Assembly: GCA_001942185.1 (NCBI GenBank)
Contig: MKJV01000068.1
Span: 1 to 64,000, forward strand
Reading direction: 5' to 3'
DNA: 64,000 nt
DNA from: Pseudonocardia sp. CNS-004
Lineage (GTDB): Bacteria; Actinomycetota; Actinomycetes; Mycobacteriales; Pseudonocardiaceae
Every line of letters begins with the position of its first letter. Within the stretch, counting starts at the first letter, position 1. A model generated the notes under the pieces. The model saw only the letters and a program-made list of their open reading frames with translations, was not told the DNA's origin and searched no databases. The position numbers and the translations under genes were made by a program. Below, piece after piece: positions 38,162 through 47,978 of this stretch.

Positions 38162-39532
38162 TCAGTGCGTGAGGTTCAGGTCGAGGTCGGGGTCGGGCTT
38201 CGGTTCCCGGCCGTCGCGGGAACGTGCCGGGACGGGAGCGGTCGGGGTCCAGGCGGCCGGGGCCAGCGCGATGACGACACCGCAGACCAGCGCCGCGAGG
38301 ATCACGTAGACCGCGATCGCGGACGAGGACCCGAACTCGGCCAGCAGCAGGGTGGCCACGATCGGGACCGGAGCCGCGGTGACCGCTCCGCCCAGGTGGT
38401 AGGCCACCGACGAACCGGTGTAGCGCGCCGCCGGCGGGAACAGCTCGGCGGTGAAGCTCGAGATCGACCCGTAGACCACGGCGTGCAGAACGGGCAGGGC
38501 GAGCAGGTACGCCGCGACGACTCCGGCGACGGTGCCCGTGTCGAAGAGGAAGAAGAGGGGGAACGCGCCGGCCGCGACGAGGAGACAGCCGGCGATCAGG
38601 AACCTCTTGGCGCCCGTCCGGTCCGCGACGATCGCGAACAGCGGCAGCGTCACCACCTGGATGGCGGCGGCGACCAGCAGCGCGGTGAGGACGAGCCCCC
38701 GGCTCAGCCCGAGGTGGACCGGCCCGTAGCTCAGGAAGAACGTGCTGGCCAGGTAGAAGACCGCGTTCGCGGCGAGCATGCACAGCATGCCGACGACCAG
38801 GGCCCTCTTGTGCGAACGGAAGATCTCGGCCGCCGGGAGCTCGGCGACCTCGCCGCGGTCCTGCATCGCGAGGAACTCGGGCGACTCCGTGACGCGCAGG
38901 CGGATGTAGAGGCCCACCGCGATCAGCAGCGCCGAGCACAGGAACGGGATCCGCCACCCCCACGCGAGGAGCTGCTCCTCGGGCATGAGGGTCACGAGGA
39001 AGAACGCGCCGCTCGACAGGAACGTGCCTGCGGGCACCCCGGCCTGGGGGAAGCTGGCGTAGAACGCGCGGCGGTTCGGCGGGGCGTGCTCCAGCGACAT
39101 GACCACGGCGCCACCCCACTCGCCGCCGACGGCGAACCCCTGCACGAACCGCAGCGCGACCAGCAGGATCGGCGCCCAGATCCCGACCGTCGCGTAGGTC
39201 GGGAGCAGCCCAACGGCGAACGTGCCCGCCCCCATCATGACGACGGACAGCACGAGCATCTTCTTGCGCCCGATCCGGTCGCCGAAGTGCCCGAACACGA
39301 GCCCACCGAGGGGGCGTGCGAGGAAGGCCACCGCGAGCGTGGCGAACCCGGCGAGGGTGCCCGCCAGCGGGTCGAGCGTGGGGAAGAACAGCGGGTTGAA
39401 CACCAGCACGGTGGCCGCGCCGAAGACGAGGTAGTCGTACCACTCGATCGTGGTGCCGATGAAGCTGGCCACGGCGACTTTCGCGGCCGATGGCGGCGGG
39501 TGTTCCGGTGTATCGGAACGCGTCGTTGACAT
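38162..39532 (-). CDS. MHS-family metabolite:H+ symporter (MFS)
   Basis: Intact, 456 residues, 12 membrane segments. The N-terminal FIGTTIEWYDYLVFGAATVLVFN is the hallmark of the MHS (ProP/ShiA/KgtP) group. The MFS motif A is GHFGDRIGRKKMLV; FVQGFAVGGEWGGAVVM is a second family mark. Members import carboxylates such as citrate, 2-oxoglutarate or shikimate. It lies 22 bases after the SDR gene in a five-gene minus-strand run. Likely uptake system for the compound degraded by the upstream enzymes. Confidence 0.88.
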   Translation of the reverse strand: MSTTRSDTPEHPPPSAAKVAVASFIGTTIEWYDYLVFGAATVLVFNPLFFPTLDPLAGTLAGFATLAVAFLARPLGGLVFGHFGDRIGRKKMLVLSVVMMGAGTFAVGLLPTYATVGIWAPILLVALRFVQGFAVGGEWGGAVVMSLEHAPPNRRAFYASFPQAGVPAGTFLSSGAFFLVTLMPEEQLLAWGWRIPFLCSALLIAVGLYIRLRVTESPEFLAMQDRGEVAELPAAEIFRSHKRALVVGMLCMLAANAVFYLASTFFLSYGPVHLGLSRGLVLTALLVAAAIQVVTLPLFAIVADRTGAKRFLIAGCLLVAAGAFPLFFLFDTGTVAGVVAAYLLALPVLHAVVYGSISSFTAELFPPAARYTGSSVAYHLGGAVTAAPVPIVATLLLAEFGSSSAIAVYVILAALVCGVVIALAPAAWTPTAPVPARSRDGREPKPDPDLDLNLTH

Positions 39533-39553
39533 TCCTGGCTCCCTGATCTCGAA

Positions 39554-40307
39554 CTACTGGATGCTGCGGCCGCCGTCGATGTCCAGGCAGACCCCGGTGA
39601 GGAATCCGGCCTGGTCGGAGGCGAGGTAGAGAACGCTGTGGGCGACGTCGTCCGCGGTGGCGGTGCGCCCCATCGGAATGCCGGCGACCCAGTTCCTGCG
39701 GAGGTCCTCCGGGAGGTCGTCGCGCCGGTGAGGCTCTTGACGAAGCCGGTTTCGGAAATCACCGGGTTGACCGCGTTGACCCGCACGTCGGGCGCGACCT
39801 CGACGGCGAGGCCCCGGGTCATCGTGATGACGGCGCCTTCGTGGCGTTGTAGACGGTCAGCCCCGGGCGCGGTCGCTTCGCCGCGATCGAGGCGACGTTC
39901 ACCACCACTCCCCCGCCGCGGCGGCGCAGGGCGGGCACCGCGTACTTGCAGCCGAGGAACACGCTGCGCACGTTGACGGCGAGCTGCCGGTCGACGGTCT
40001 CGACGTCGAGGTCGACGAGGTTCCCGGCTCGGTGCGGCACTCCGGCGTTGTTCACCATGACGTCGATCCCGCCGAACGCCGACTCGCTCGCGTCGACGAG
40101 CTCCCGCATCGCGTCCGCGTCGGTGACGTCGGTGGTGACCGCGATCGCCGACGGCAGGTCCGCCGCGAGCCGCTCGGCCCCCGCCGTGTCGATGTCCGAG
40201 ACCACGACGTGGGCACCGGCGGCGGCGAAGGCCCGCGCGGTGGCGGAGCCGAACCCGCCCGCGGCACCCGTCACGACGACGACCTTGTTCTTGAACGACA
40301 GTTCCAT
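39554..40307 (-). CDS. Short-chain dehydrogenase/reductase (SDR)
   Basis: MELSFKNKVVVVTGAAGGFGSATARAFAAAGAHVVVSDID: classical SDR with TGxxxGxG at residues 14-21. NNAGVPHR follows at about 87. YNATK holds the YxxxK catalytic pair at about 155. A one-base shift near 39830 and another near 39720 are needed to continue through RGLAVEVAPDVRVNAVNPVISETGF to DQAGFLTGVCLDIDGGRSIQ, the normal classical-SDR end at 39554. About 250 residues corrected. Reduces or oxidises a hydroxyl in the pathway with the neighbouring enzymes. Confidence 0.78.
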
Positions 40308-40358
40308 GACAGCTCCTGTGCTGGCTCTGATTTCTCGGGTGCCGGGCCGGGCCCGGCG

Positions 40359-41774
40359 TCAGCTCGGTCCGGTCATCCGGCGGGGGTCGAGCAGCTCGGA
40401 GAGCTCGTCCGCACCCAGCTCCGCGCGGTCGAGGGCGACGTCGCGGATCGTGCGCCCGTCGGCGCGTGCCTCCGCGGCGATCGCGGCCGCCCGGTCGTAC
40501 CCGATGCGGGGCGCGAGCGCGGTGACCGTCATCAGGCTGCGTTCGACCGCTGCCGGCCCCGCCGACGTGGCACGGATCCCGCTGATGCACCGGTCGGCGA
40601 ACACGGTGGCCGCGCCCGCCAGCAGCTCGATCGACTCCAGCAGGCTGTAGGCGACGACCGGGCTCATCACGGTGAGCTCGAAGTTCCCCCGGCCGCCCGC
40701 CAGCGCGATCGTCGCGTCGTTGCCCGTCACCTTCGCGGCGACCTGGCACACCGCCTCCGCGACGATCGGGTTGGTCTTGCCCGGCATGATCGAGGAGCCC
40801 ATCGAGAGACCGGGCACCTCGATCTCACCGAGCCCGGCGCGCGGGCCGCTGCTCATCCACCGCACGTCGTCAGCGATCTTGAGGAGGCTCACCGCGGCCG
40901 TCCGCAGGGCGCCGGAGGTGAACACGACCGCATCCAGGTTGTTCTGCGCCTGGAAGTGGTTCTCGGTCTCGCGCAGCTCCACCTCGAATTCGGCGGCCAA
41001 CGCGGCGACGACCCGGCCGGCGAACTCGGGATGCGCGTTGAGCCCCGTCCCGATGGCCGTACCGCCCAGCGCGACCTCCGCGAGCCCGCTCTGCGCGGCG
41101 CGGAACCGCGCGATGCCGCGTTCGATCTGGCCGGCGTGGCCCAGGAACTCCTGCCCCAGCCGGATCGGGACCGCGTCCTGCAGGTGGGTGCGCCCCGGCT
41201 TGACCACCTCGTCCGTGGCCTCGGCGACCGTGCGCAGCGACCTCGCCAAGTGCGTGAACGCGGGCACCAACCGATGCGCGATCGCCGCCTGCGCCGTCAG
41301 GTGGACGACGGTGGGGGTGACGTCGTTCGAGGACTGCCCGAGGTTCACGTGATCGTTCGGGTGGACCGGGTGCTTCGTCCCCAGCGGCATGCCCAGCAGC
41401 TGGTTGGCGCGGTTGGCGATCACCTCGTTGGCGTTCATGTTCGTGTTGGTGCCGCTGCCGGTCTGGAACACGTCCACCCTGAAGTGCTCGTCCAGGAGAC
41501 CGTCGGCCACTTCGCCTGCCGCGGCGACGATCGCCCCGGAGATCTTCGGGTCGAGCAGGCCGAGATCGGCGTTGGCCCGTGCCGCGGCGCGTTTCAGCGA
41601 TCCGAGGGCACCGAGGTAGCGACGCGGGAGACGCAGGTCGCTGATGGTGAACGTCTCGATCGCACGCTGGGTCTGGGCTCCCCACAGTGCGCTGTCGGGA
41701 ACGACGACCGTCCCGCCGAAGTCGACCTCGGTCCGATACCCCGGACGGTCGAGTGCGATCGGCTCGGCACTCAC
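40359..41774 (-). CDS. fumC: Class II fumarase/aspartase-superfamily lyase
   Basis: Intact, 471 residues. The FumC pattern is complete: GSGTNTNMNANEVIANRANQLLG (about residue 105), HPNDHVNLGQSSND, and the catalytic-loop signature GSSIMPGKTNP (about 325). VEVF/VTALAP-type C-terminus ends RRMTGPS. GTG 41774 overlaps the preceding stop (GTGA). Converts fumarate to malate, or with looser specificity a substituted fumarate or aspartate-type substrate. It lies with a semialdehyde dehydrogenase and carboxylate transporters, so it may be a pathway-specific copy rather than the TCA-cycle enzyme. Confidence 0.85.
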   Translation of the reverse strand: MSAEPIALDRPGYRTEVDFGGTVVVPDSALWGAQTQRAIETFTISDLRLPRRYLGALGSLKRAAARANADLGLLDPKISGAIVAAAGEVADGLLDEHFRVDVFQTGSGTNTNMNANEVIANRANQLLGMPLGTKHPVHPNDHVNLGQSSNDVTPTVVHLTAQAAIAHRLVPAFTHLARSLRTVAEATDEVVKPGRTHLQDAVPIRLGQEFLGHAGQIERGIARFRAAQSGLAEVALGGTAIGTGLNAHPEFAGRVVAALAAEFEVELRETENHFQAQNNLDAVVFTSGALRTAAVSLLKIADDVRWMSSGPRAGLGEIEVPGLSMGSSIMPGKTNPIVAEAVCQVAAKVTGNDATIALAGGRGNFELTVMSPVVAYSLLESIELLAGAATVFADRCISGIRATSAGPAAVERSLMTVTALAPRIGYDRAAAIAAEARADGRTIRDVALDRAELGADELSELLDPRRMTGPS

Positions 41775-43242
41775 CGGTCGACGTCCAGGGCCACGTACTT
41801 GACCTCGAGGAACTCCTCGATCCCGGCCCTGCCGCCTTCCCGTCCCAGTCCGGACCGCTTCATGCCGCCGAACGGGGCGGCCGGGTTCGAGACGAAACCG
41901 CGGTTCAGACCGACCATCCCGGTCTCGAGAGCCTCCGCGAGGCGCACGGCCCGACCGATGTCGCGGCTGTAGACGTAGCTCACGAGGCCGGACTCCGTGT
42001 CGTTGGCCGAGCGGAGCATCTCCTCCTCGTCGGTGAACGGCGAGATCGGCGCGACGGGGCCGAAGATCTCTTCCCGCGCCATGCGCGCGAAGGCCGGCAC
42101 GTCGGTGAGCACGGTCGGTGGGTAGAAGTAGCCCGGGCCGGCGGCCGCGTGCCGCCGGTGCGGACCCGTGCGCCATGGCGCACGGCGTCGTCGACGAGCT
42201 CGGCGACCTTGTCGCGCTGGACGGCGTCGATCAGCGGGCCGACCTCGACCCCCTCGTCGACGCCCCGGCCGACCGCCATCTTGCTCATTCGGGCCGTCAG
42301 CTCGTCGGTGAACTCCGCGGCCACGTCGGCGTGGACGTAGAACCGGTTGGCCGCAATGCACGCCTCACCGATGTTGCGCATTTTCGCGACCATTGCGCCG
42401 TCGACCGCGGCAGCGACGTCGGCGTCGGCACACACGATGAACGGGGCGTTGCCGCCGAGTTCCATCGATGTGCGGAGCACCTTGTCCGCCGAACTCACGA
42501 TCAGTTTCCGCCCGACCTCCGTGGAGCCGGTGAACGACACCTTCCGCAGCCTGTCGTCGTGGATCAGCGGGTCCGCGACCGCCCCGGGATCCGAGGTCGT
42601 CACGACGTTGAGGACGCCGTCGGGAAGACCGGCCTCGGTCAGTACCGACGCGAGCAACAGTGCCGTGAGCGGGGTCTGCTCGGCGGGCTTGAGGATCACC
42701 GTGCAGCCCGCCGCGATCGCCGGCCCGATCTTGCGGGTGGGCATGGCCAGCGGGACGTTCCACGGTGTGATCAGCAGGCTCGGCCCCACCGGCTGGCGCA
42801 TGAGGACGATCCGGCCGGAACCGCCGGGCTCGACGGTGAAGTCGCCCTGGATGCGCACGGCCTCCTCGGAGAACCAGCGGAAGAACTCCGCCCCGTACGC
42901 GACCTCGGCCCGCGACTCCGCCAGCGACTTGCCCATCTCCAGCGTGATCAGCAGGGCGATCTCCTCGGTGCGCGCGACGAGGGTCTCGTAGGCGCGTCGC
43001 AGGATCTCGGCCCGCTCCCGGGGTGCCGTCGCAGCCCAGGAACGCTGCGCGGCCGATGCCGCGGCGAGGGCGTCGAGCGCGTCATCGGCCGAGCCGTCGG
43101 CCACCTCGCACAGCGTCGCGCCGGTCGCCGGGTTCTCCACCGCGAAGGTCCGCCCGCCTGCAGCAGCGCGAAAGCGTCCCCCGATCAGCAATCCCTTCTC
43201 GACAGCCCCGAGTACCCCAGCTTCGGAAACGGTGTCGCTCAT
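41771..43242 (-). CDS. gabD: NAD(P)-dependent succinate-semialdehyde dehydrogenase-like ALDH
   Basis: GAGGA precedes ATG 43242. 489 residues after correcting one shift near 42140. ALDH fold: cofactor site TPWNVPLAMPTRKIGPAIAAGCTVILKPAEQTP, general base Glu in MELGGNAPFIV and nucleophile Cys in IGEACIAANRF, as in GabD/SSADH (residue patterns of the GabD subgroup). The second part reads GYFYPPTVLTDVP... GRAGIEEFLEVKYVALDVDR. Oxidises succinate semialdehyde or a similar aldehyde to the acid. First gene of the minus-strand operon; a 10-bp palindrome TGTCATGACA lies 69 bases upstream (43311-43320). Confidence 0.82.
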
Positions 43243-43551
43243 CGTGCCGACGTCCTCGCTTTCTGCTCCATCAACTTCGATGCGCTGAAAGTGCCAGACC
43301 CGAATCGCGTTGTCATGACATCCGGGAAGGGCGGCGGGCCGGCCCGGCGAGAATCGGCTCGGCGCGTCCACCACGGCCTGGTCCTATTCAGAATCGATGA
43401 TCACCTATCCACTTCCGGTCACGGGGCGCGCGCAGCGGGCGGGCGAGCGGTGCCGGCAGCGCAGCGCGACGGACCGGGCAGCGCCCTGCGCCTGGCCGGC
43501 GACGCCGACATACGCCACCGACCGGCCACGCCGGGTAGGGGTTGACGTCAC

Positions 43552-43584
43552 GTGGAATGGATTCCATAGTGGAATCCATTCCAC
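43552..43584. promoter_or_regulatory. 33-bp perfect palindrome in the divergent promoter region
   Basis: GTGGAATGGATTCCA (43552-43566), TAG, TGGAATCCATTCCAC (43570-43584): two exact 15-bp arms. Each arm itself contains a smaller palindrome of the form TGGAAT-NN-ATTCCA, so it is a pair of operators head to head. The pattern resembles the TGGAAAT-N-ATTTCCA consensus of IclR-type regulators, though a LacI gene is the one nearby. It is 46 bases before the lyase start and 310 before gabD, in a 387-base gap that also has TGTCATGACA (43311-43320). Confidence 0.7.
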
Positions 43585-43629
43585 ACACGCGAACGGCGCA
43601 CCGCCATGGAGCGCCATGGAGGTTCGACG

Positions 43630-45028
43630 ATGCCCCGACCGCTGGTCGGTCCCCCTTCTCGCTGCTCATGCACCTCGCGGCCGACGAGGAGCAGCTGGCG
43701 ATCTTCTCCGAGCAGAGCTCGGTCGAGAGCTGGCTCGCCGCGGAACGGGCACTGGCGCTCGCCCAGGCCGAGCACGGCGTGATCACCCGCGACGACGCCG
43801 TGGCGATCGTCGAGGCAGCCCGGCTGCACAACGTCGACGACGAGACCCTCTGGAGGACCGCCCGCACCGTCGGCTACCCGATCCTCGGCCTCGTCCGCGC
43901 GGTCTGCGCCAGGCTCCCGCCCGGTCCCGACGGCCGCGTCCACTACGGCGCGACCACCCAGGACATCATGGACACCGGGCTCGCGCTGCAGATGGCGCGC
44001 TCGCTGTCCGCCCTCGACCGGGCCCTGGGCCGGCTGGGTGACGCCCTCGCCGCACGGGTCACCGAGCACGCGGAAACCGTGATGGCGCCCGCACCCACGC
44101 CCAGCAGGCCGTCCCCACCACGTTCGGTGCCACGCTGGGCACCCTGCTGGCGCAGTTCACCCGGCAGCGCGAGCGCCTCGCACAGGCCGCACCGAGGATC
44201 GCGCTCGTGTCGCTGTTCGGCGCCGGCGGTACCGCGGCCGCGCTGGGCCCGCGTTCCTCGCAAGTGCGCGCGGCGATGGCCGAACTGCTCGGCCTGCACC
44301 ACACCGACGTCCCGTGGCACGTCGACCGCGACGGAATCGCCGAGTTCGGCTGGCTCTGCACGACGGTCACCGCCACCTGCGCGAAGCTCGCCCGCAACGT
44401 CGTCGACCTGTCCCGCACCGAGGTCGGCGAGGTCTTCGAGCCGTTCGCGAGCCATCGCGGCGCGTCCTCCACGATGCCGCAGAAGGTCAACCCGATCTCC
44501 TCCGAGGTCGTCATCGGGCTCACCGGCACCGCGGGAGCACTGGCGTCGTCGCTCGCCCGGCTGCAGGAAGCAGGCCACGAGCGGGCCGCAGGCGAGTGGC
44601 AGATCGAGTGGCAGGTCGTCCCGCAGCTCGCCGTGCTGGCCGGGACCACGTTGTCCGAGACGCTCGTCATCGTGGAGGGCATGCGGGTCGACGCCGGACG
44701 GATGCGCGCCAACCTGGAGCAGGACGGCGGGTTGGTCATGGCGGAGGCGCAGATGATCTCCCTTGCCGCGGCGATGGGGCGCGAGCACGCGCACGACCTC
44801 GTCTACGAGGCCGCCGCGCGGGCCCGGACGTCCGGCCGCACCCTGACCGAGGTGCTGCCCGAGGTGGCCGACGAGACGGGCAAGCGGGACCTGCTGCCCG
44901 AACCGCTGGTCGCCGCCGCCGACTACGTCGGCGAAGCCGCCCGGATCGCCGACGCCGCGGTGCGCGGCTGGTCCACCGTCCCGGCGCTCCCGCTGGTCGA
45001 CACCGCGCTGCCGGAGCCGGCCGCATGA
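43630..45028 (+). CDS. Lyase of the adenylosuccinate lyase / 3-carboxymuconate cycloisomerase group
   Basis: ATG 43630 has GGAGG seven bases upstream. To continue into FSLLMHLAADEEQLAIFSEQSSVESWLAAERALA one extra C is needed in the C-run near 43653, a likely homopolymer undercall. Another shift near 44080-44090 gives ARTHAQQAVPTTFGATLGTLLAQF. The superfamily signature is ASSTMPQKVNPISSE (about residue 285). Ends LPLVDTALPEPAA, about 466 residues. Such enzymes eliminate fumarate from an aminated adduct or cyclise muconates. Substrate unknown; it probably produces fumarate or a semialdehyde precursor for the divergent operon. Confidence 0.78.
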
Positions 45029-45811
45029 GTGCCCCGACCGAATCCGCCGTCCTCGTCGAGGGACCGGAGAACCGGTTCGACCGGATCCGTGCACTTCCGC
45101 GACGCCCACCGCGCGCTCGGGCCGATGAGCGGTGGCGAGCGCAACGTGCTGCGGATCTTCGTGGTGACCGTGACCCTCCGGGTGGTGCCCTCGCTGCTGG
45201 AGACCCTCGGCCTGGTCACCCCGGACACGCTGCCGGCGACGGCCGTCGACCGCCTCAACGAGGGCGCGGTCGTGGTCGCCACCGCCGGCCTGCTGTTCTT
45301 CCTGCCGTGCCGCGAGGGCGGCCGCACCCTCACGTGGCCGGACGCAGCGAAGATCGACTGGGGCACGGTGGTGCTGGTCGGCGTCGGTCTGACCATCGGC
45401 CGGATGATGAGCGAGACCGGCCTCGCCGACAGCTTGGGGGCGTCGGTCGCCGACCTGACCGGCGTGCGGTCCACGCTGCTGCTCTGCCTGGTCGCAGTCG
45501 TCCTCGGCATGGTCGTCTCGGAGACGACCAGCAACACCGCCTCGGTCGGGATCGCGGTACCGATCGTCGTCCCGATCGCGATCGCCATCGGGGTGGATCC
45601 GCTGATCCCGGCGATGGCCGCGATCTTCGGCGGAAATGCGGGCGCGATGCTGCCGGTCTCGACCCCGCCGAACGCGATCGTCTACGGCTCCGGCTACGTC
45701 CCGATGATCCGCATGATCCGTACCGGCGTCGTCGCCGACCTGGCGACGATCCCGCTGATCCTGCTCGCGACGGTCGGGATCGGTTCGATGATCGGACTCG
45801 CGCTCCCGTGA
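45025..45811 (+). pseudogene. SLC13/DASS carboxylate transporter with large internal deletion
   Basis: ATG 45025 (overlapping the lyase stop) reads MSAPTESAVLVEGPENRFDRIR, the soluble N-terminus before the first helix. Then, in another frame, the text jumps to LGPMSGGERNVLRIFVVTVTLRVVPSLL, near the middle of the family, and continues to the end: SETTSNTASVGIAVPIVVP and GNAGAMLPVSTPPNAIVYGSGY, the second SNT/sodium-site repeat. The first half (about 200 residues with the first SNT motif) is absent. DASS proteins need both halves, so transport is unlikely. In its place the intact MHS symporter may serve the pathway. Confidence 0.65.
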
Positions 45812-45847
45812 CGCGGTGAGCACGGCCCCGGCCAGTAGGTTCGACCC

Positions 45848-46873
45848 GTGAGCACCCTCGCCGACGTCGCCCGCCTGGCCGGGGTCGGTGTGGGCACGGC
45901 CTCCCGCGCGATCAGCGGGAAGGGTTACGTCGACGTCGAGACGAAGCGACGGGTGCTCGAGGCCGCGACCGCACTCGGCTACCGCCGCAACGCCGCCGCC
46001 CGTGCCCTGCGCGAGCGGCGCAGCCACGTGGTCGGGCTGATGCTGCCGGACATCCACAACGAGTTCTACACCGCCAGCGCCGCCGTCCTGCAGTCCGAGC
46101 TGGACGCCGCGGGCTACCAGCTGCTCGTCGCCACCACCGGCAACAGCGTCGACGGCGAGCGGCACGCGTGGGAGACCATGCTCGACCGGCAGGTCGACGG
46201 CGTGGTGCACGTCCCGGTCGACCCCGACGGCGCCCCTCCCCCCGGGCTCCCGGTCGTCCAGCTCAACCGGCACACCCGCACGGCGACGGCCACCGCCGTG
46301 GTCAGCGACGACGTCGCCGGGGTGGCAGAGCTGACCCGCCACCTGATCGACGCCGGGCACAGCGACCTCGTTGCGCTGGTCGGCGCCCCGCAGCTCTCCA
46401 CCAGCACCGAGCGGGCGTCGGGGTTCCGCCAGGCCGCGGCCGCGGCGGGCCTGGTCGAGAACGCACCGGAGGGACCTCGCTGCCGGGTGGTCGCCACCGA
46501 GTTCAGCGCTGACGGTGGCGCAGAGGCGATGGAACGGATCGGGCACGACCTCCCCGGTGCCGTCGTCGCCTTGAGCAGCCGGTTGGTGATGGGCGTCCTG
46601 CGGTGGGCGGGAGCCCGTGGCGTGCGGATCCCCGACGACCTCTCATTGGCCGGGCTCGGCGATCCCGAGTGGTACGCGCTCTGGCAACCCGGCATCACCA
46701 CCTTCGCGCCACCGCTGGCCGAAATGGGCAGGCGAGCCGCCCTCGAACTGATCGCGAGGATCGGCCGGACGACAGCGCCGCCCGCGACGACGATCCGCCT
46801 CGCCGGCGAAGTGAAGGTGCGGGGCTCGATCCGGGCCACGGCGCGGGGTGGTGTGACGGGCGGCAGGAGCTGA
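45848..46873 (+). CDS. LacI-family transcriptional regulator
   Basis: Intact, 341 residues. GTG 45848. MSTLADVARLAGVGVGTASRAISGKGYVDVETKRRVLEAATALGYRRNAAARALR is the LacI HTH plus hinge helix (residues 1-60). A periplasmic-binding-protein-like sensor domain follows (VVGLMLPDIHNEFYTASAAVL... DDLSLAGLGDPEWYALWQPGITT). It closes the plus-strand lyase/transporter operon 37 bases after the DASS stop. The 33-bp palindrome upstream of the lyase is a possible target, though its centre lacks the usual LacI CG. Confidence 0.85.
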   Translation: MSTLADVARLAGVGVGTASRAISGKGYVDVETKRRVLEAATALGYRRNAAARALRERRSHVVGLMLPDIHNEFYTASAAVLQSELDAAGYQLLVATTGNSVDGERHAWETMLDRQVDGVVHVPVDPDGAPPPGLPVVQLNRHTRTATATAVVSDDVAGVAELTRHLIDAGHSDLVALVGAPQLSTSTERASGFRQAAAAAGLVENAPEGPRCRVVATEFSADGGAEAMERIGHDLPGAVVALSSRLVMGVLRWAGARGVRIPDDLSLAGLGDPEWYALWQPGITTFAPPLAEMGRRAALELIARIGRTTAPPATTIRLAGEVKVRGSIRATARGGVTGGRS

Positions 46874-46900
46874 ATCCCGCCTGTCGACGTGCAACCCCGA

Positions 46901-47794
46901 TCACCGGTCGGAGGCGCCCCGGCTCCGGTGCTGCACCTCGGCACCCGCACCGGCGGCGGTCCAGCTGGCGAGGATGTCCATGGCCCGCCGCGACGGTGAG
47001 CCGGCCTCGGTGGTGTAGACGAACAGCGTGGTGTCGGGGTCGCCGGGCGGGGTGAGGGTCTCGTACTCGACGGTCAGGTCACCGACGATCGGGTGGCGTA
47101 GGCGCTTCGAGCCGTGGGTGCGCTGGTGGACACGGTGCTGCTCCCACCACTGGTCGAACTCGCGGCTGTGGTCGCGCAGCTCGGCGACGAGTGCGGTGGT
47201 GGCGCGGTCGTCGGGATCGCGGCCGACCTCGAAGCGCAGGCTCTCGACCGCGGCGCGGGCCTGGTCGGCCCAGTCCACGAACAGCGAGCGGGCATCCTCG
47301 TCGAGGAACATCCAGCGCGCGTAGTTGCGGTGGGCCGGCGGCATCCGTTCGAAGTCGGCGAACAGCGCCGCGCCCATCCTGTTGACCGCCAGCACGTCGG
47401 TGCGGCGCCCGAGGACGAGCGCGGGCTCGCCGTCGAGAGCGTCGAGGAGCTGGTAGAGCCCGGGACGCACGCGTTGGACGGCGGCGGGCCGTCGACGGCC
47501 CCCCGGCGTCGACGTCGTCCCGATGAGGTCTTCCAGGTGTGCTCGTCCTGCGGCGTCGAGTCCCAGCGCGCGCCCGATCGCCTCGATCACGGCCGGGGAG
47601 GGGGTGATCCGGCGGCCTTGCTCCAGACGCGCGTAGTAGTCCGTGGACACCCCGGCGAGCAGCGCGACCTCCTCGCGCCGCAGCCCCGGTACGCGGCGCA
47701 CCCGGCCGTCCGGGGGCAGGCCCGCCCGGGACGGGTCGCACTGGCTCCGGGCCCGCCTCAGGAAGTCGGCGAGCTCGCGATTCGTCGGTGCCAC
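46901..47794 (-). CDS. XRE-family regulator with MmyB-like ligand domain
   Basis: GTG 47794 has GGAAGGA at the right distance. Residues 5-80 form the XRE HTH (REEVALLAGVSTDYYARLEQGRRITPSPAVIEAIGRAL). The rest is the MmyB-like PAS-related domain (RPGLYQLLDALDGEPALVLGRRTDVLAVNRMGAALF... FVDWADQARAAVESLRFEVG... PTTFVYTTEAGS-like end). About 297 residues. In actinobacteria these proteins usually flank and control an SDR or oxidoreductase gene; here a divergent SDR lies 184 bases away. MmyB domains bind fatty-acid-like ligands in a known structure. Confidence 0.85.
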   Translation of the reverse strand: MAPTNRELADFLRRARSQCDPSRAGLPPDGRVRRVPGLRREEVALLAGVSTDYYARLEQGRRITPSPAVIEAIGRALGLDAAGRAHLEDLIGTTSTPGGRRRPAAVQRVRPGLYQLLDALDGEPALVLGRRTDVLAVNRMGAALFADFERMPPAHRNYARWMFLDEDARSLFVDWADQARAAVESLRFEVGRDPDDRATTALVAELRDHSREFDQWWEQHRVHQRTHGSKRLRHPIVGDLTVEYETLTPPGDPDTTLFVYTTEAGSPSRRAMDILASWTAAGAGAEVQHRSRGASDR

Positions 47795-47978
47795 ACAACC
47801 ATCCTTCCGGATCTCGACGGATCGCAACTGGACCTCTGAGTCCTAGGTCGCCGCGTGCGAGGTTCCAGAGGGCTCGGGATGAGCCCCCGCAGCCACTTCC
47901 CGTGGACCAATCTGGGATCACGCCGGCGCGGGCACCTCCCGACGGCGCTTCTCCGAACCCTCCGAAATGAGGACTGCT

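Noticed and set aside
43943..46546. An 867-codon minus-strand open frame
   Set aside because: It is antisense to the lyase, DASS and LacI genes; composition is typical of GC-bias shadows.
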